Shown here: positions 48,684 to 58,641 of the stretch, piece by piece
Position numbering within the stretch: the first letter of the stretch is position 1
How the letters are laid out: each line of letters opens with the position of its first letter
Origin: Psychromonas arctica DSM 14288
Lineage (GTDB): Bacteria > Pseudomonadota > Gammaproteobacteria > Enterobacterales > Psychromonadaceae
Assembly: GCF_000482725.1 (NCBI RefSeq)
Contig: NZ_AXWP01000025.1
Location: 56,023 to 120,022, forward strand
Direction: 5' to 3'
Length of the DNA stretch: 64,000 nt
The notes under the pieces: generated by a model
The model's input: the letters and a program-made list of their open reading frames with translations, nothing else
The model's database searches: none
Told to the model about the DNA's origin: nothing
Position numbers and translations under genes: made by a program

Positions 48684-49451
48684 TTCAGAGCCTTACAAGT
48701 TATTCAATGCTTAATATACATAAGTCAGTTATTTAACTCTTTGATCTTAATTCAACTTTAAAATAGTTAAAAGCCAAAGTCTCAACTTACTCTCACATGT
48801 TCTGACTAACGAGTGTAGGTTACGTAGTTTTATTATATATAAAAAACATTATTGTTTGAATTTATCAATTATGACAGTTTTATTAATTAAAAATCAACTT
48901 ATCACGTTGAAGATAAGCGTAATTTCTATTGTTATTACATAATAGCTAGTTTACGGGAAAGATCATTGACAATATCACTCCGATAACAATTAAATAAAGT
49001 TTAAATAATAACGAGAGAAATAAAAAGTCATAAAATAAAAACAGATAATGAGAAAGTTAATAGAATGAAGATGGGTTAGTGAATAAGGAGGCCATAATAG
49101 CAGTAAAAATTGCACTATCAAACTCTAAATTAATCATAAGCAACTGTTTTAATTAATTATAAAAAAACAAACTCAATTATGACATAAAAAAAACAATAAC
49201 AAACGAGCAATTCGATTTTATAGTTTTTTCAGCGCTTAGGGGACATTTCATCAATGAACAATAATGTCACTATAAAAAGCGTTTCAAGCTGAATTACTGC
49301 CCACTTACGTAAATCACTATTTTTATAAATAACTCATGCGCTATCAAAATATACGGATCCATTACTTACAGGGTTTTAAAATAACAGAGTTCATTGTAAA
49401 AACAGCCTAATAACGCTCAAAAAATTCACAAAATAAATCGTTAGTATTATC
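48684..49451. other. Intergenic region, 768 bp, nothing identified
   Basis: AT-rich DNA upstream of wecB. No open frame with a ribosome site, no ops/JUMPstart element and no tRNA or terminator was recognised. It should contain the wecB promoter. It may be remnants of deleted genes. Confidence 0.5.
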
Positions 49452-49676
49452 TTAATTATATAAACAAATAAGCTTTTGAAATTTATTGTCATCATTTAAC
49501 TGTAATTCAAAATATCCACGCACACCTAGCTGAGTAAAAAAAGGGACAAAACGCATCGCAGGTAACTGCAACATTGCGCCTTGTTCGCTACGCACTTTCA
49601 CTACCGTATTAGGAACACGATATAATTTTTCAAACTCTTGGTAACTGATGCTTATTCTAAAATGATACTGCTTCAT
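49452..49676 (-). CDS. DUF2835 family small protein
   Basis: 74 aa, basic and soluble, beginning MKQYHFRISISYQEFEKLY, with TVVKVRSEQGAMLQLPAMRF. This fits the DUF2835 family of marine gammaproteobacteria, of unknown function. The ATG has AGGAG 5 nt upstream. It overlaps the end of cmoM by 20 bp, suggesting translational coupling. Confidence 0.8.
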   Translation of the reverse strand: MKQYHFRISISYQEFEKLYRVPNTVVKVRSEQGAMLQLPAMRFVPFFTQLGVRGYFELQLNDDNKFQKLICLYN

Positions 49677-50445
49677 TACAACTCCTAGTAATGGTCAAGT
49701 GAGTATAACGTCCTAATGACGCATAAGGTTCGTGTTGACAATACTTCAGTTCCATTGCCAATAACTGTTCAAAATTATGTTCAGAAAAGTCTGCAGATTT
49801 CATATAATCATGTAAAACGCGGACGCCGGTTTTTTTTATGACAGACATGTTTGCACGTTTAAGCCAATCAAGTACATCGGCTTCAAATAAGGGATTCGTA
49901 GGTGATAAGCGCACTACCTTTTTCCGTGGCATGCCTAACGCGACAAAATTCAAATTACCCGATACTAAATTAAAGAAACGTTGTGCCTCTTTGTTGTAAA
50001 ACATCAATGACACTAAGCCATCATCATTGAGCCAGTTTAATAAACTATGTAAGGTCAATTCAGGTTCAGCTAACCACTCTAATACCGCATGATTTAGAAT
50101 CAAATCAAACTGTCCCTCAATATGTTCATTTAACGCTTGAATCGCACAATGTAATACGGTTACATTGTTTTTATAGGGTTTATCCGCTAATTGTTGTTTA
50201 GCGACCGTAAGTAACTCACCAGAAATATCACATAACACCACTTGATGACCTAAAGCAGCTAGTTTTTGACTAAAATAACCAAAACCACCGCCAGCATCTA
50301 AAATACGTAATGTTGGTTTGTTTAATCGCTGCATGCACGCTAACAACTCTCGCCAAACAACCTCTTTTCGGATTGCACCTTTATCGCTTCCATAAATATT
50401 ATTAATAAATTTTTGTGCTATAGGGTCAAAATTATGATCAATCAC
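49657..50445 (-). CDS. cmoM: tRNA 5-carboxymethoxyuridine methyltransferase CmoM
   Basis: SAM-dependent methyltransferase, 262 aa, completing mcmo5U34 in some tRNAs. It has RNIYGS-type FINNIYGSDKGAIR, the SAM site ILDAGGGFGYFSQKLA, LILNHAVLEWLAEP, SLMFYNKEA and GKTGVRV-like KKTGVRVLHDYMKS, all in line with E. coli CmoM (SmtA). The start is GTG, with GAGAA 9 nt upstream. The DUF2835 gene overlaps its 3' end. Confidence 0.9.
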   Translation of the reverse strand: MIDHNFDPIAQKFINNIYGSDKGAIRKEVVWRELLACMQRLNKPTLRILDAGGGFGYFSQKLAALGHQVVLCDISGELLTVAKQQLADKPYKNNVTVLHCAIQALNEHIEGQFDLILNHAVLEWLAEPELTLHSLLNWLNDDGLVSLMFYNKEAQRFFNLVSGNLNFVALGMPRKKVVRLSPTNPLFEADVLDWLKRANMSVIKKTGVRVLHDYMKSADFSEHNFEQLLAMELKYCQHEPYASLGRYTHLTITRSCNEAVSF

Positions 50446-50602
50446 TAAATTATATTCTCATCTTTATTGGTTTTTGTTAAAGGGAGGAGGCGCTTAAAAT
50501 TGCCTTTATTTACCTAAATTAACGTGACTTATTTGAATTAACAGCATTTTCCTTAAAAATTGCACTTATTATGCAAACATAAACTAAAAAGCAGGCATAA
50601 AA

Positions 50603-50637
50603 AAGAGGCAGCTGTATTATCAATACAGCTGCCTCTT
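50603..50637. terminator. Terminator after the RimK-like gene
   Basis: AAGAGGCAGCTGTATT / AATACAGCTGCCTCTT, a perfect 16-bp stem with a 3-nt loop, followed on the minus strand by T5-6. Confidence 0.92.
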
Positions 50638-50651
50638 ATAATAAATTAACG

Positions 50652-52139
50652 TTATTTTTTAGATTTCATCTGCTCAATAAACCAAGTGATAATGCGATCA
50701 TACAACTTATCACCTAAGAAATCATCTTCGACTTGATGGTCGATACTAGGGTTATCATTTACTTCAACGACGTAAACATTACCTTGTTCATCTTCTTTTA
50801 AATCAACGCCATATAATCCATTCCCAACGCCGTTAGCAGCGGCTATTGCGACCTTTTTAACCTTTTCTGGCACGTCTTCAAAAGCTAAAGTAACAGAGTC
50901 ACCACTAAATTGGTCGCTGTCTTTATCTTTTTCATGATTGTATATTTGCCAATGGTTTTCACTCATAAAATACTTACAAGCAAACAAGCCTTCACCGCCT
51001 AATACACCAACTCGCCAATCGTATTTTGTATAGAGAAATTTTTGTACCAGGATCAAGTCACTTTTTTTCAGCATTTGTTCGAGCACAACTTTCAATTGAT
51101 CAACATCATCAACTTTTTTAACGCCGATACTAAAAGATCCATCGGGGATCTTTACCACCAGCGGAAAACCAAATTCATTAATTAATGCGTTTAATACTGA
51201 TGCTTTAGCGCTTGAGACAAATCGCCCTGGAATACCAGGTAGTTTTAAACGGTCTAATAGATTAGCCATAAAAATTTTATTAGTGCATTTTAAAATAGAA
51301 TTGGGATCATCCAGTACAACAATCCCTTCCGAGGCTGCCACTTTTGAAAACTTATAAGTATGGTTACTAATCGAAGTTGTTTCACGAATGAATAACCCAT
51401 CGAATTCATTTATTCTAGCAAAATCCTTTTTCGTAATTAACTCTGAATAAACAGCGTGTCTTTCACAAGATCCCATAAATTTTTCAATGGCTATCTTGTC
51501 ACTGGGCGGCATTTTTTCTTCAGGGTTAACTAAAATAGCAAGGTCATAAAGGTACGCTTTTTGTTTTTTAGGTGTACGCCACATTCTATTGCTGTACTTT
51601 CCTAAAGCACTAGCAAAAAAGTCTTGCTCTAGGTCGGAGAGTTGGTTGATATTAACCGGTACAACGGAGTCAATCTGCCAGAAAGTATTTTGTATTAATG
51701 TCACCTCTAAAATCGGGCATGGGTAATACTCAAAAATTTGACGAGCAAGCTTATCGAAGCCTTTTATTTGCGATTTACTGAAATAAACTTTAAAGCTTAA
51801 TTTCTTAATGTCACCTTCTTGCTTAAGAAATTTACTACTTATATTAGTAGTGATCTGCTGTAACGCATCAAGATCATTAATGTATAAACTTTTTTTACTG
51901 AGATCATTGATTGTTTTTAAATTGGGTAATACTTTATGGTTTCTCGCTTCCGCTAAGAGACTACAATAGTACCCATGAGACAAATACTTATACTTTCTTG
52001 ATAAGTTTAAAACCCTAAGATTTTTAGCATTTTGGTATTGTTGATCAAATAAGTAACTATCGGTTGTTACCACTTGTTCAGTAGGAAAAAACGGTTGCCA
52101 ATCTTCTATTTTATCAACGACTACAATAAAGTTATCCAC
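50652..52139 (-). CDS. RimK-family ATP-grasp ligase with N-terminal RLAN-type domain
   Basis: 495 aa. The C-terminal ATP-grasp fold has RETTSISNHTYKFS, VVLDDPNSILKCTNKIFMA, FPLVVKIPDGSFSIGVKK, GVDLKEDEQGNVYVVEVNDNP with Mg ligands. The N-terminal ~200 residues match the RimK-like N-terminal domain that comes with this subfamily. It probably ligates amino acids to a protein or peptide; the target is unknown. The GTG at 52139 is chosen because AGGAGAGG lies 7 nt upstream and the family starts at that point (FIVVVDKIEDW). It is divergent from a GNAT gene, 65 bp apart. Confidence 0.85.
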   Translation of the reverse strand: MDNFIVVVDKIEDWQPFFPTEQVVTTDSYLFDQQYQNAKNLRVLNLSRKYKYLSHGYYCSLLAEARNHKVLPNLKTINDLSKKSLYINDLDALQQITTNISSKFLKQEGDIKKLSFKVYFSKSQIKGFDKLARQIFEYYPCPILEVTLIQNTFWQIDSVVPVNINQLSDLEQDFFASALGKYSNRMWRTPKKQKAYLYDLAILVNPEEKMPPSDKIAIEKFMGSCERHAVYSELITKKDFARINEFDGLFIRETTSISNHTYKFSKVAASEGIVVLDDPNSILKCTNKIFMANLLDRLKLPGIPGRFVSSAKASVLNALINEFGFPLVVKIPDGSFSIGVKKVDDVDQLKVVLEQMLKKSDLILVQKFLYTKYDWRVGVLGGEGLFACKYFMSENHWQIYNHEKDKDSDQFSGDSVTLAFEDVPEKVKKVAIAAANGVGNGLYGVDLKEDEQGNVYVVEVNDNPSIDHQVEDDFLGDKLYDRIITWFIEQMKSKK

Positions 52140-52204
52140 AAAATTTCCTCTCCTATATAATTGAGCCGATTCTGAACCTAAAGGATTAATAAGGAAAGTT
52201 AAAT

Positions 52205-52645
52205 ATGCAGTATCGTAAGGCAAAAATAGAAGATATTAAGCGCTTGCTGGACATTGAAAATTTAAATTTTAATTATGACCAGCTGACCCGTAGAAATTTT
52301 CATTATTTTATACAACAAGGTCACTGTGACCTTATTATGCAGCTAAGAAACAATACAATAAGCGCATACGGGTTATTGCTTTACCGTAAAGGCAGCAACA
52401 GGGCTCGTTTATATTCATTGGCAGTTCACCCTGACTTTCACGGCCAAGGTTGTGGTGAAAAATTGATGCGCGAGCTAGAACAAGTTGCACAGCATCATCA
52501 GCGCCATTTGATTAGATTAGAAGTGAAGGTAAGCAATACTAATGCTATAAGGTTGTATCAAAAAATAGGCTATGTACAGTTCAATATCAAACCCGCTTAT
52601 TACGCTGATGGTCAAGATGCATTATGTTTTGAAAAGAAATTATAA
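52205..52645 (+). CDS. GNAT family N-acetyltransferase
   Basis: 146 aa. GNAT motif A is LYSLAVHPDFHGQGCGEKLM and the last motif is VSNTNAIRLYQKIGYVQF, similar to RimI-type protein acetyltransferases. The ATG has AAGGA upstream. The same GNAT plus RimK-like pair is known in proteobacteria and suggested to modify a common peptide or protein target. Start sites of the two genes are 65 bp apart, so they share a control region. Confidence 0.88.
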   Translation: MQYRKAKIEDIKRLLDIENLNFNYDQLTRRNFHYFIQQGHCDLIMQLRNNTISAYGLLLYRKGSNRARLYSLAVHPDFHGQGCGEKLMRELEQVAQHHQRHLIRLEVKVSNTNAIRLYQKIGYVQFNIKPAYYADGQDALCFEKKL

Positions 52646-52664
52646 GATTTAATAAAGGTCATAC

Positions 52665-53435
52665 ATGATATTTGTATTAAAAAAATGGATTGGAGGGTTA
52701 TTAATGCCACTGCCCTTCTCTTTATTATTATTATTAGTCAGTTTATTACTGCTTTTTTTTAGTCGACGTCAGCTATTAGCTAAAGTTCTCGCGTTATTTA
52801 GTTTCATCATTCTCTTTGTGTTCAGCTTATTACCAAGTGCTTATCACTTAGCAAAACCTCTAGAGCGCCAATATCCTCCATTGCTAGTTGCAGAACAATC
52901 TTTGGACTATATTCTAGTATTGGGTTCATCGGGTATAAATGATAAAAACTTGCCAATTACAGGACAACTTTCCGCAACGGCACTAAGTCGTTTTAGTGAA
53001 GCATTACGGCTCTATTATGCGAACCCTAATGCCATCCTTGTCGTTTCAGGCTCAGGCTTTGGAGATACAAAGAGCCATGCGCAATTATTACAAACACTGG
53101 CTTTAACATTTACAATACCTGAGCAAAGAATCATACGATTAGATAGCAGTAAGGACACACAACAAGAAGCGCAACAAATGTCTACACTGATACAAGGTAA
53201 AAAAGCAGCGCTAGTAACCTCAGCAACGCATATGCCAAGAGCCATGGCTTTATTCAGGCATTATAATCAATATCCAATAGCCGCACCGGCGATGTATATT
53301 GCTAAAGAAAACACACATAGTCTACCCACCTATTATTATATTCCATCGGCTTATCAGTTGTATAAATCACAAGTCGCTTTACACGAGTACCTCGGTTTTT
53401 TACAACAATGGTTGGTTAGGACACTAGCTGATTAA
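52665..53435 (+). CDS. elyC: ElyC/SanA/YdcF family envelope protein (DUF218)
   Basis: 256 aa. Two N-terminal membrane helices, then a periplasmic DUF218 domain with LDYILVLGSSG, LSATALSRFSEALRLY, VVSGSGFGD, SKDTQQEAQQMS and ALVTSATHMPRAMALFRHY. This matches ElyC, which in E. coli affects peptidoglycan and lipid-carrier use. The exact reaction is unsettled. It follows the GNAT gene by 19 bp, probably in one operon. Confidence 0.85.
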   Translation: MIFVLKKWIGGLLMPLPFSLLLLLVSLLLLFFSRRQLLAKVLALFSFIILFVFSLLPSAYHLAKPLERQYPPLLVAEQSLDYILVLGSSGINDKNLPITGQLSATALSRFSEALRLYYANPNAILVVSGSGFGDTKSHAQLLQTLALTFTIPEQRIIRLDSSKDTQQEAQQMSTLIQGKKAALVTSATHMPRAMALFRHYNQYPIAAPAMYIAKENTHSLPTYYYIPSAYQLYKSQVALHEYLGFLQQWLVRTLAD

Positions 53436-53439
53436 AATA

Positions 53440-53671
53440 ATACCAATCTGGATAAATAAATGGTCTATTTAGGTGTTAGAGAAAATGGATGATAGCAAGG
53501 CGTTGATTGCAGTAACTAGTTATTCTTAACACAAAATAGTATGGAATAATTTTGAACAGCTTTAGGTGGCCCCTGAGTGGTGAAGAACAGGGTGTTCTGA
53601 ATCAAATCAACAACGAAGCTAGGATTCATTTTAACAAGCATAAATGACTAGATAATTACTTAGACTGGCAT
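53440..53671. repeat. MITE-like repeat, ATACCAATCTGGATAA end
   Basis: 232 bp from ATACCAATCTGGATAA to a right end reading ATGCCAGTCTAAGTAA on the other strand. It includes GAACAGGGTGTTC (53586-53598 region) and AACAACGAAGCTAGGATTC, a repeat type I recall from Shewanella-like genomes. No coding capacity. The remaining 190 bp before the DUF1737 gene show nothing. Confidence 0.5.
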
Positions 53672-53863
53672 AACTACCACTATAAGAGTAGAGCATAGAT
53701 AAATAAGCCATAGAAACTAATGAGTGAAAAGCGAAAGATAAAATTTAAAGGTTTAGTGATATACAAAAGAGTCTGCAAGAGCAGACTTTATTTGACTATT
53801 ATGTGGGTATTGAGCAACTGTTTTGATTGGCAATATATAGTAGTAAATAAGTAATTAACCCAT

Positions 53864-54046
53864 TTAGACTAGTTGTGATGGCCTTTTAATTACAGCTTGC
53901 CCAACAACAACATGCTCACCATTAAAGGTCATGGTTGGTGAACCGTATAGTTCATAACCTTCACTTAATACTTTAGTGATTCGACTGCAAAACTCGGCGT
54001 CATCTTTACCCGTGATTAGTTTATAACTATCAATTGAATTTGGCAT
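53864..54046 (-). CDS. DUF1737 family small protein
   Basis: 60 aa. YKLITGKDDAEFCSRITKVL and EGYELYGSPTMTFNG then GQAVIK match the DUF1737 family, of unknown function. The ATG has AAGGATA upstream. Single gene with no clear operon partner. Confidence 0.8.
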   Translation of the reverse strand: MPNSIDSYKLITGKDDAEFCSRITKVLSEGYELYGSPTMTFNGEHVVVGQAVIKRPSQLV

Positions 54047-54267
54047 ATTAATATCCTTTAATCGTGCTTATGAAGTCATTTCAGCATACGATGAATTAGC
54101 GTAAAGGCCTATTATTTATAGACAAAATTGTGAATAAACAGTGTGGATGACTAAAAATACGGCATTTAATCGGCCGTACTTAATGTATTTACCATCTCAT
54201 CAAAGCATTTCAACATAAACAATAATATACGAAGGCGTATATAAAGTTTTATTGCGTCATGTAAAAG

Positions 54268-55722
54268 TTAAGGACGATACACTTTCACATTATTGAAACC
54301 CGCTTCTTTCAAATACAAAGCTTGTAATTGACTCATCACACCACGGTCACAATACAGTAAATAAGTTTTATCTTGAGCAAGTGTTTCGAATTGGCTACCC
54401 AGTTTAAAGAAAGGAAGATGTTGTACTTCAACCCCATCTAACTGTAATGGCTTATCTTCTTGTTCATCGGCAGATCGAATATCCAACACAATATCATTAG
54501 TAGAGAAACCTGATACTGATTCGACTTCAGTCACTTGTTCTTTTGCTGCCGTTGCAATGTCTTTAATATCGAGAGTCTGCGCTTCAGCCACAACTTTATC
54601 AATTAATGACATATCAAAGTTAGCTTCTTCATTCTCAATCTTGCTCATCACCGCTTTAACCGTTGGACGCTGAGAGATAACACCACAGTACTCAGGAATC
54701 GTTTCAGAAATTTCTGCAGTACCAATTTCACGTGCACAATCAATAATCTCTTGTTTATCGGTTGCAACTAGCGGACGTAAGATCAGCATGTCAGTCACTT
54801 GGTCAATCACAGATAGGTTACGTAATGTTTGACTGGAAACTTGACCTAATGCTTCACCTGTTACCAATCCTTCAATTGCTAAATTATCAGCCACTTTGCG
54901 TGCAGCACGCATCATCATACGTTTCAGTACAACCCCCATTTGGCCGTTATCTACTTTTTCTAGGATTTCAGCAACAACAGGCTCAAAAGGCACAGAAACA
55001 AATTTCACACGATGAGAAGCACCAAAGCGTTCCCACAAATGATAAGCGACTTGCTTCACACCAATTTCATGAGCTGCACCGCCCAAATTAAAGAAGCAGT
55101 AATGTACACGAGAACCACGTTTCAATAATTTGTAACTAGAGACGCCTGAATCAAATCCACCGGAGATAAGGGATAACACTGATTCCTGTGTTCCTAGTGG
55201 GAAACCGCCTAAGCCTTTATAACGTTGATCAACCATGAATAATTTATTTTCATTAATTTCAATGTTAACAGTAACGTCAGGATTTTTTAATTTAACTGAA
55301 AGCGCATCCGTATGCTGATTTAAACCACCACCAACATAACGTTCTACTTCATTTGAGCCGAAATCATGGGTACCGATACGCTTAGCACGAACACAAAATG
55401 TTTTACCCGCTAAACTTTCACCAAAACTGACTTTAGTTTGTTCGTAAATATCATGAATATCGGTAAAAGTACTTTCGCTTACTTCTAAAAAATGTGCAAT
55501 ACCAGGTGTACTTTGCAAATAATGAATCACCTTCGCTTTATTATCAGGATCATTATTTTCGCTGCGTACAATAATTTTATCCCACTCTAAAATCACTTTT
55601 ATTTCTTCATCATGACGAGTAAGTACGTTACGGATATTGCCTTGTAACATTTTGCTGAAGCGCTTGCGCACAGGTTTACTTTTCATCATAATTTCTGGAA
55701 AAAGTTTGACGATAAATTTCAT
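54268..55722 (-). CDS. thiI: tRNA 4-thiouridine sulfurtransferase ThiI
   Basis: 484 aa. Makes s4U8 in tRNA and supplies sulfur for the thiazole of thiamine. A ferredoxin-like and THUMP N-terminus begins [15 protein letters not shown]. The PP-loop is [14 protein letters not shown], and the conserved Cys is in [11 protein letters not shown]. The C-terminal rhodanese domain has the active Cys in [11 protein letters not shown]. The ATG at 55722 follows family length; an upstream start adds only three residues. Confidence 0.97.
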   Translation of the reverse strand: MKFIVKLFPEIMMKSKPVRKRFSKMLQGNIRNVLTRHDEEIKVILEWDKIIVRSENNDPDNKAKVIHYLQSTPGIAHFLEVSESTFTDIHDIYEQTKVSFGESLAGKTFCVRAKRIGTHDFGSNEVERYVGGGLNQHTDALSVKLKNPDVTVNIEINENKLFMVDQRYKGLGGFPLGTQESVLSLISGGFDSGVSSYKLLKRGSRVHYCFFNLGGAAHEIGVKQVAYHLWERFGASHRVKFVSVPFEPVVAEILEKVDNGQMGVVLKRMMMRAARKVADNLAIEGLVTGEALGQVSSQTLRNLSVIDQVTDMLILRPLVATDKQEIIDCAREIGTAEISETIPEYCGVISQRPTVKAVMSKIENEEANFDMSLIDKVVAEAQTLDIKDIATAAKEQVTEVESVSGFSTNDIVLDIRSADEQEDKPLQLDGVEVQHLPFFKLGSQFETLAQDKTYLLYCDRGVMSQLQALYLKEAGFNNVKVYRP

Positions 55723-55798
55723 GGGTACCACTCTTGAATTCAGGACTGTAATAATTTTGAAGTGCGAATTATACGCACTACATTGTTGTGCGCAATCT

Positions 55799-56335
55799 TT
55801 ACTCGGGCTGTAATCGTTTTAAGTTGATTTCACAACTGCCTTTATTGGCTGCAATATACAAAACATTGTCAGTAATCGTCATACTAAAATCCATTGTACG
55901 TTCAACTAAAGCGGCCAAAACTTGAATTTGCTCAAATTCAAATTGAAACACTTCTGCATTAATAGTAGCAAAATCTTTTTTTGACTGTTTCCACCACACA
56001 CCAGATTTAGTGTTGAACGTATAAACGATTGTCTGTTTAGCTTGTCGACTAGCTTTTTTAATACGATCAAAAGCAGGTTCACCGACATCAATCCATAACA
56101 AAAATTCATCGCTATAATTTTTAGCCCAAATATCTGGGTCATCGGCCTCACTCAAGCCTTTAGTGAAACTTAAAAACTCTTGGTTATTAAGTACAAATGC
56201 AAGAATACGTGTCACCATGCGTTCCGTTGTTTCCGATGGGTGTTGTGCAATAGTTAACGGAATAGTTTCATAAACATCTTGATCTAAATTAGAAACATTA
56301 ATGTTCATTTTAAAAATAGTAGGCTTTAACGCCAT
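55799..56335 (-). CDS. yaeQ: YaeQ family protein
   Basis: 178 aa. [34 protein letters not shown] and [15 protein letters not shown] match YaeQ, a PD-(D/E)xK-like fold of unknown activity that can suppress rfaH loss in E. coli. The ATG at 56335 is preceded by GGAG. A longer frame would run into the leuB terminator. Confidence 0.9.
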   Translation of the reverse strand: MALKPTIFKMNINVSNLDQDVYETIPLTIAQHPSETTERMVTRILAFVLNNQEFLSFTKGLSEADDPDIWAKNYSDEFLLWIDVGEPAFDRIKKASRQAKQTIVYTFNTKSGVWWKQSKKDFATINAEVFQFEFEQIQVLAALVERTMDFSMTITDNVLYIAANKGSCEINLKRLQPE

Positions 56336-56346
56336 GATCTTTCTCC

Positions 56347-56376
56347 AAAAAAAAACCACGTTATAAAACGTGGTTT
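56347..56376 (-). terminator. Terminator of leuB
   Basis: AAACCACGTT-ATAA-AACGTGGTTT, a perfect 10-bp stem followed on the minus strand by T8-9. Confidence 0.92.
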
Positions 56377-56404
56377 AAAATTATTTAATCACTTGATAAA
56401 ATGA

Positions 56405-57508
56405 TTATACAGGCATTTTCGCCAATTCTTCACATACCATATCACCAAACTCAGCAGTACTAACTAAATTTGCTTCACCTGGCTTAGATAGGTCTGATGT
56501 TGAGTAACCATTTTCAAATACGCTTTGCATTGCATTCCAAAGGTTTTTAGCTTCTTTTTCCATACCAAAGCTCATCTCTAACATCAGCGCCACAGAACCG
56601 ATCATTGAGTATGGGTTTGCAATACCTTTACCAGCGATATCTGGCGCAGAACCATGAGATGGTTCGTAGTAAGATTTTTCAGGGCCTTTACACGCAGAAG
56701 GCATTAGGCCTAAAGAACCTAAAATACCACCGCCTTGGTCACTTAAAATATCACCAAACATGTTTTCCATTACCATTACGTCAAACATAGTTGGTTTTAG
56801 ACATAGGTATGTCGCAGCAGCATCAACTAAAATGTTGATCACTTCCACTTCAGGGAAGTTTTTGCTTTCTTCTTCTACGATTTCATTCCATAAAACGCTT
56901 GATTTTAACACGTTTGATTTATGGATATTGTGCATCACTTTTTTACGTTTCATTGAAACTTCAAAACCAACACGAACGATTTGACGGATTTGATCTTCAT
57001 CGTATTCTAATACTTCACGAACAAAACGTTTACCATCAGCATTTACGCCAGTTTCTTTTTCACCAAAGTATAAGCCACCTACTAGTTCACGAATTAACAT
57101 GATATCAATACCTTCACCCACTACCGACTCTTTTAATGGAGAAAAGTGAGCTAGGCCTTTTGGTAAGTAAACAGGGCGGAAGTTAGCATAGGTATTGTAA
57201 CGACGACGTAATGGCAATAAAGCACCACGTTCAGGTTGCTCATCTACAGGAATTTTTTTAGAGTCTTCATGATTTAAACCAATTGTCCCTTTTAGAATTG
57301 CATCAGCTTTGTCACAAGCTGCTTTAGTTTCTTCAGGGAAAGCTTTACCAGTAGCAAAATAAGCAGCGGCACCAAATAAAACGTCGTTTAATTCAAAGTT
57401 AACATCTGCATTACGCTGTTCAACTAACTTTAAAACTTTTACTGCCTCTTTCATTACTTCAGGACCGATACCGTCACCTGCTAGTAAAGCAATGTTATAT
57501 GTTGTCAT
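56405..57508 (-). CDS. leuB: 3-isopropylmalate dehydrogenase
   Basis: 367 aa. NAD-dependent decarboxylation in leucine synthesis. Begins MTTYNIALLAGDGIGPEVM, with the substrate-site LLPLRRRYNTYANFRPV, VREL-type LIRELVGGLYFGE, and DVMVMENMFGDILSDQGGG. The metal Asp residues and the NAD-loop GSAPDIAGKGIANP are present. It stands alone here, away from leuA, leuC and leuD. Confidence 0.95.
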   Translation of the reverse strand: MTTYNIALLAGDGIGPEVMKEAVKVLKLVEQRNADVNFELNDVLFGAAAYFATGKAFPEETKAACDKADAILKGTIGLNHEDSKKIPVDEQPERGALLPLRRRYNTYANFRPVYLPKGLAHFSPLKESVVGEGIDIMLIRELVGGLYFGEKETGVNADGKRFVREVLEYDEDQIRQIVRVGFEVSMKRKKVMHNIHKSNVLKSSVLWNEIVEEESKNFPEVEVINILVDAAATYLCLKPTMFDVMVMENMFGDILSDQGGGILGSLGLMPSACKGPEKSYYEPSHGSAPDIAGKGIANPYSMIGSVALMLEMSFGMEKEAKNLWNAMQSVFENGYSTSDLSKPGEANLVSTAEFGDMVCEELAKMPV

Positions 57509-57712
57509 TTTTTTTCCCTAAATGAATTATCGAATTGTATTTATACTCGTCATTTTTTAACCTTAAGCCTAGAATCTTTTCAACTCACAGCTTGCTGGTT
57601 TTTAGATCTTGAATAATAACGGGTAAGCATGCTTGGCATAATAAAGTAAAAGCACACTAAGTTTCAATTTTTGAAACACTTTTTTAGCATATTTAAGCAA
57701 AATAAGTGAATA

Positions 57713-58468
57713 TTAAACAGGATTATCAATATCTATAAAGATCACATCAAGATCCATTTCTACAGCTAACCATTCACCTAAGGCTTTTACGCCATAACGT
57801 TCCGTTGCATGATGCCCCGCCGCAAAGTAATGAATCCCCATTTCTTTAGCAATATGCGTAGTACGTTCAGATATCTCGCCGCTAATAAATGCATCAATCC
57901 CTTGTTCTGCAGCAATAGTAATGTAATCCTGTCCGCCACCTGTACACCAAGCAATGGTTTTAATCTCTGGTTTACCACCATCTATCCATAAAGGGGCTCG
58001 TTGCAACTGTTGGGTAATAGAGGCAACCAGTGTTTGTGGCGTAATCGCATTTTCAAATTTCCCAACTCGGCCTACACTGCGTTTATCCCAAGGTTCAAGT
58101 GGTCGTCTATCAATAATATTGAGTAGTTCAGCCAATTGTTTATTGTTGCCTAATTCAGGATGTACATCTAAGGGTAAATGGTAGGCATAAAGATTGATGC
58201 CATTCTCTATCAGCGCTTTAATGCGATGATATTTCATGCCAACAATTTGTTGTGCTTCCCCCTTCCAGAAAAAACCGTGATGCACTAAAATTGCATCCGC
58301 ATTATGGGCAATAGCCGCATCAATTAATGCCTGATTAGCAGTAACCCCGGTCACCACTTTTTTGACTTGCTCACGGCCCTCTATTTGTAGACCATTAGGG
58401 CAATAATCTTTAAATTGATGTATTTCTAAAAACTGATCCAGCTTATTAGCAAGTTTACGGTTATTCAT
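57713..58468 (-). CDS. Nif3-family dinuclear metal protein (YbgI)
   Basis: 251 aa. Metal ligands are in ILVHHGFFWKG, and later in YFAAGHHATERYGV. YCPNGLQIEG and AYHLPLDVHPELGNN are family hallmarks. Hexameric protein with GTP-cyclohydrolase-like similarity; its role is unsettled. The ATG at 58468 is preferred over the GTG at 58477, though neither has a strong ribosome site. Confidence 0.93.
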   Translation of the reverse strand: MNNRKLANKLDQFLEIHQFKDYCPNGLQIEGREQVKKVVTGVTANQALIDAAIAHNADAILVHHGFFWKGEAQQIVGMKYHRIKALIENGINLYAYHLPLDVHPELGNNKQLAELLNIIDRRPLEPWDKRSVGRVGKFENAITPQTLVASITQQLQRAPLWIDGGKPEIKTIAWCTGGGQDYITIAAEQGIDAFISGEISERTTHIAKEMGIHYFAAGHHATERYGVKALGEWLAVEMDLDVIFIDIDNPV

Positions 58469-58641
58469 AGTATTCACTTTTCTTGATGTATTTAATGGGG
58501 AATTTGATCATTATAAAAATAAATTAGACTTCATAAAATAGGCTAATATTGGTTCGTTAGCCTTTGTTGTTCATAATCAAATTGTTACCCATAATAAAAT
58601 GGTTTTTCATCATAAAATGTTCTGCATAATGAAAGCAAGAA

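Noticed and set aside
48684..49451. JUMPstart/ops element upstream of the polysaccharide genes
   Set aside because: No GGCGGTAGC-type core was seen on the minus strand.
54130..54150. DnaA-box-like TGTGGATGA near DUF1737, also near 23280
   Set aside because: Single imperfect matches without clustering, AT-rich unwinding repeats or replication genes; chance is enough.
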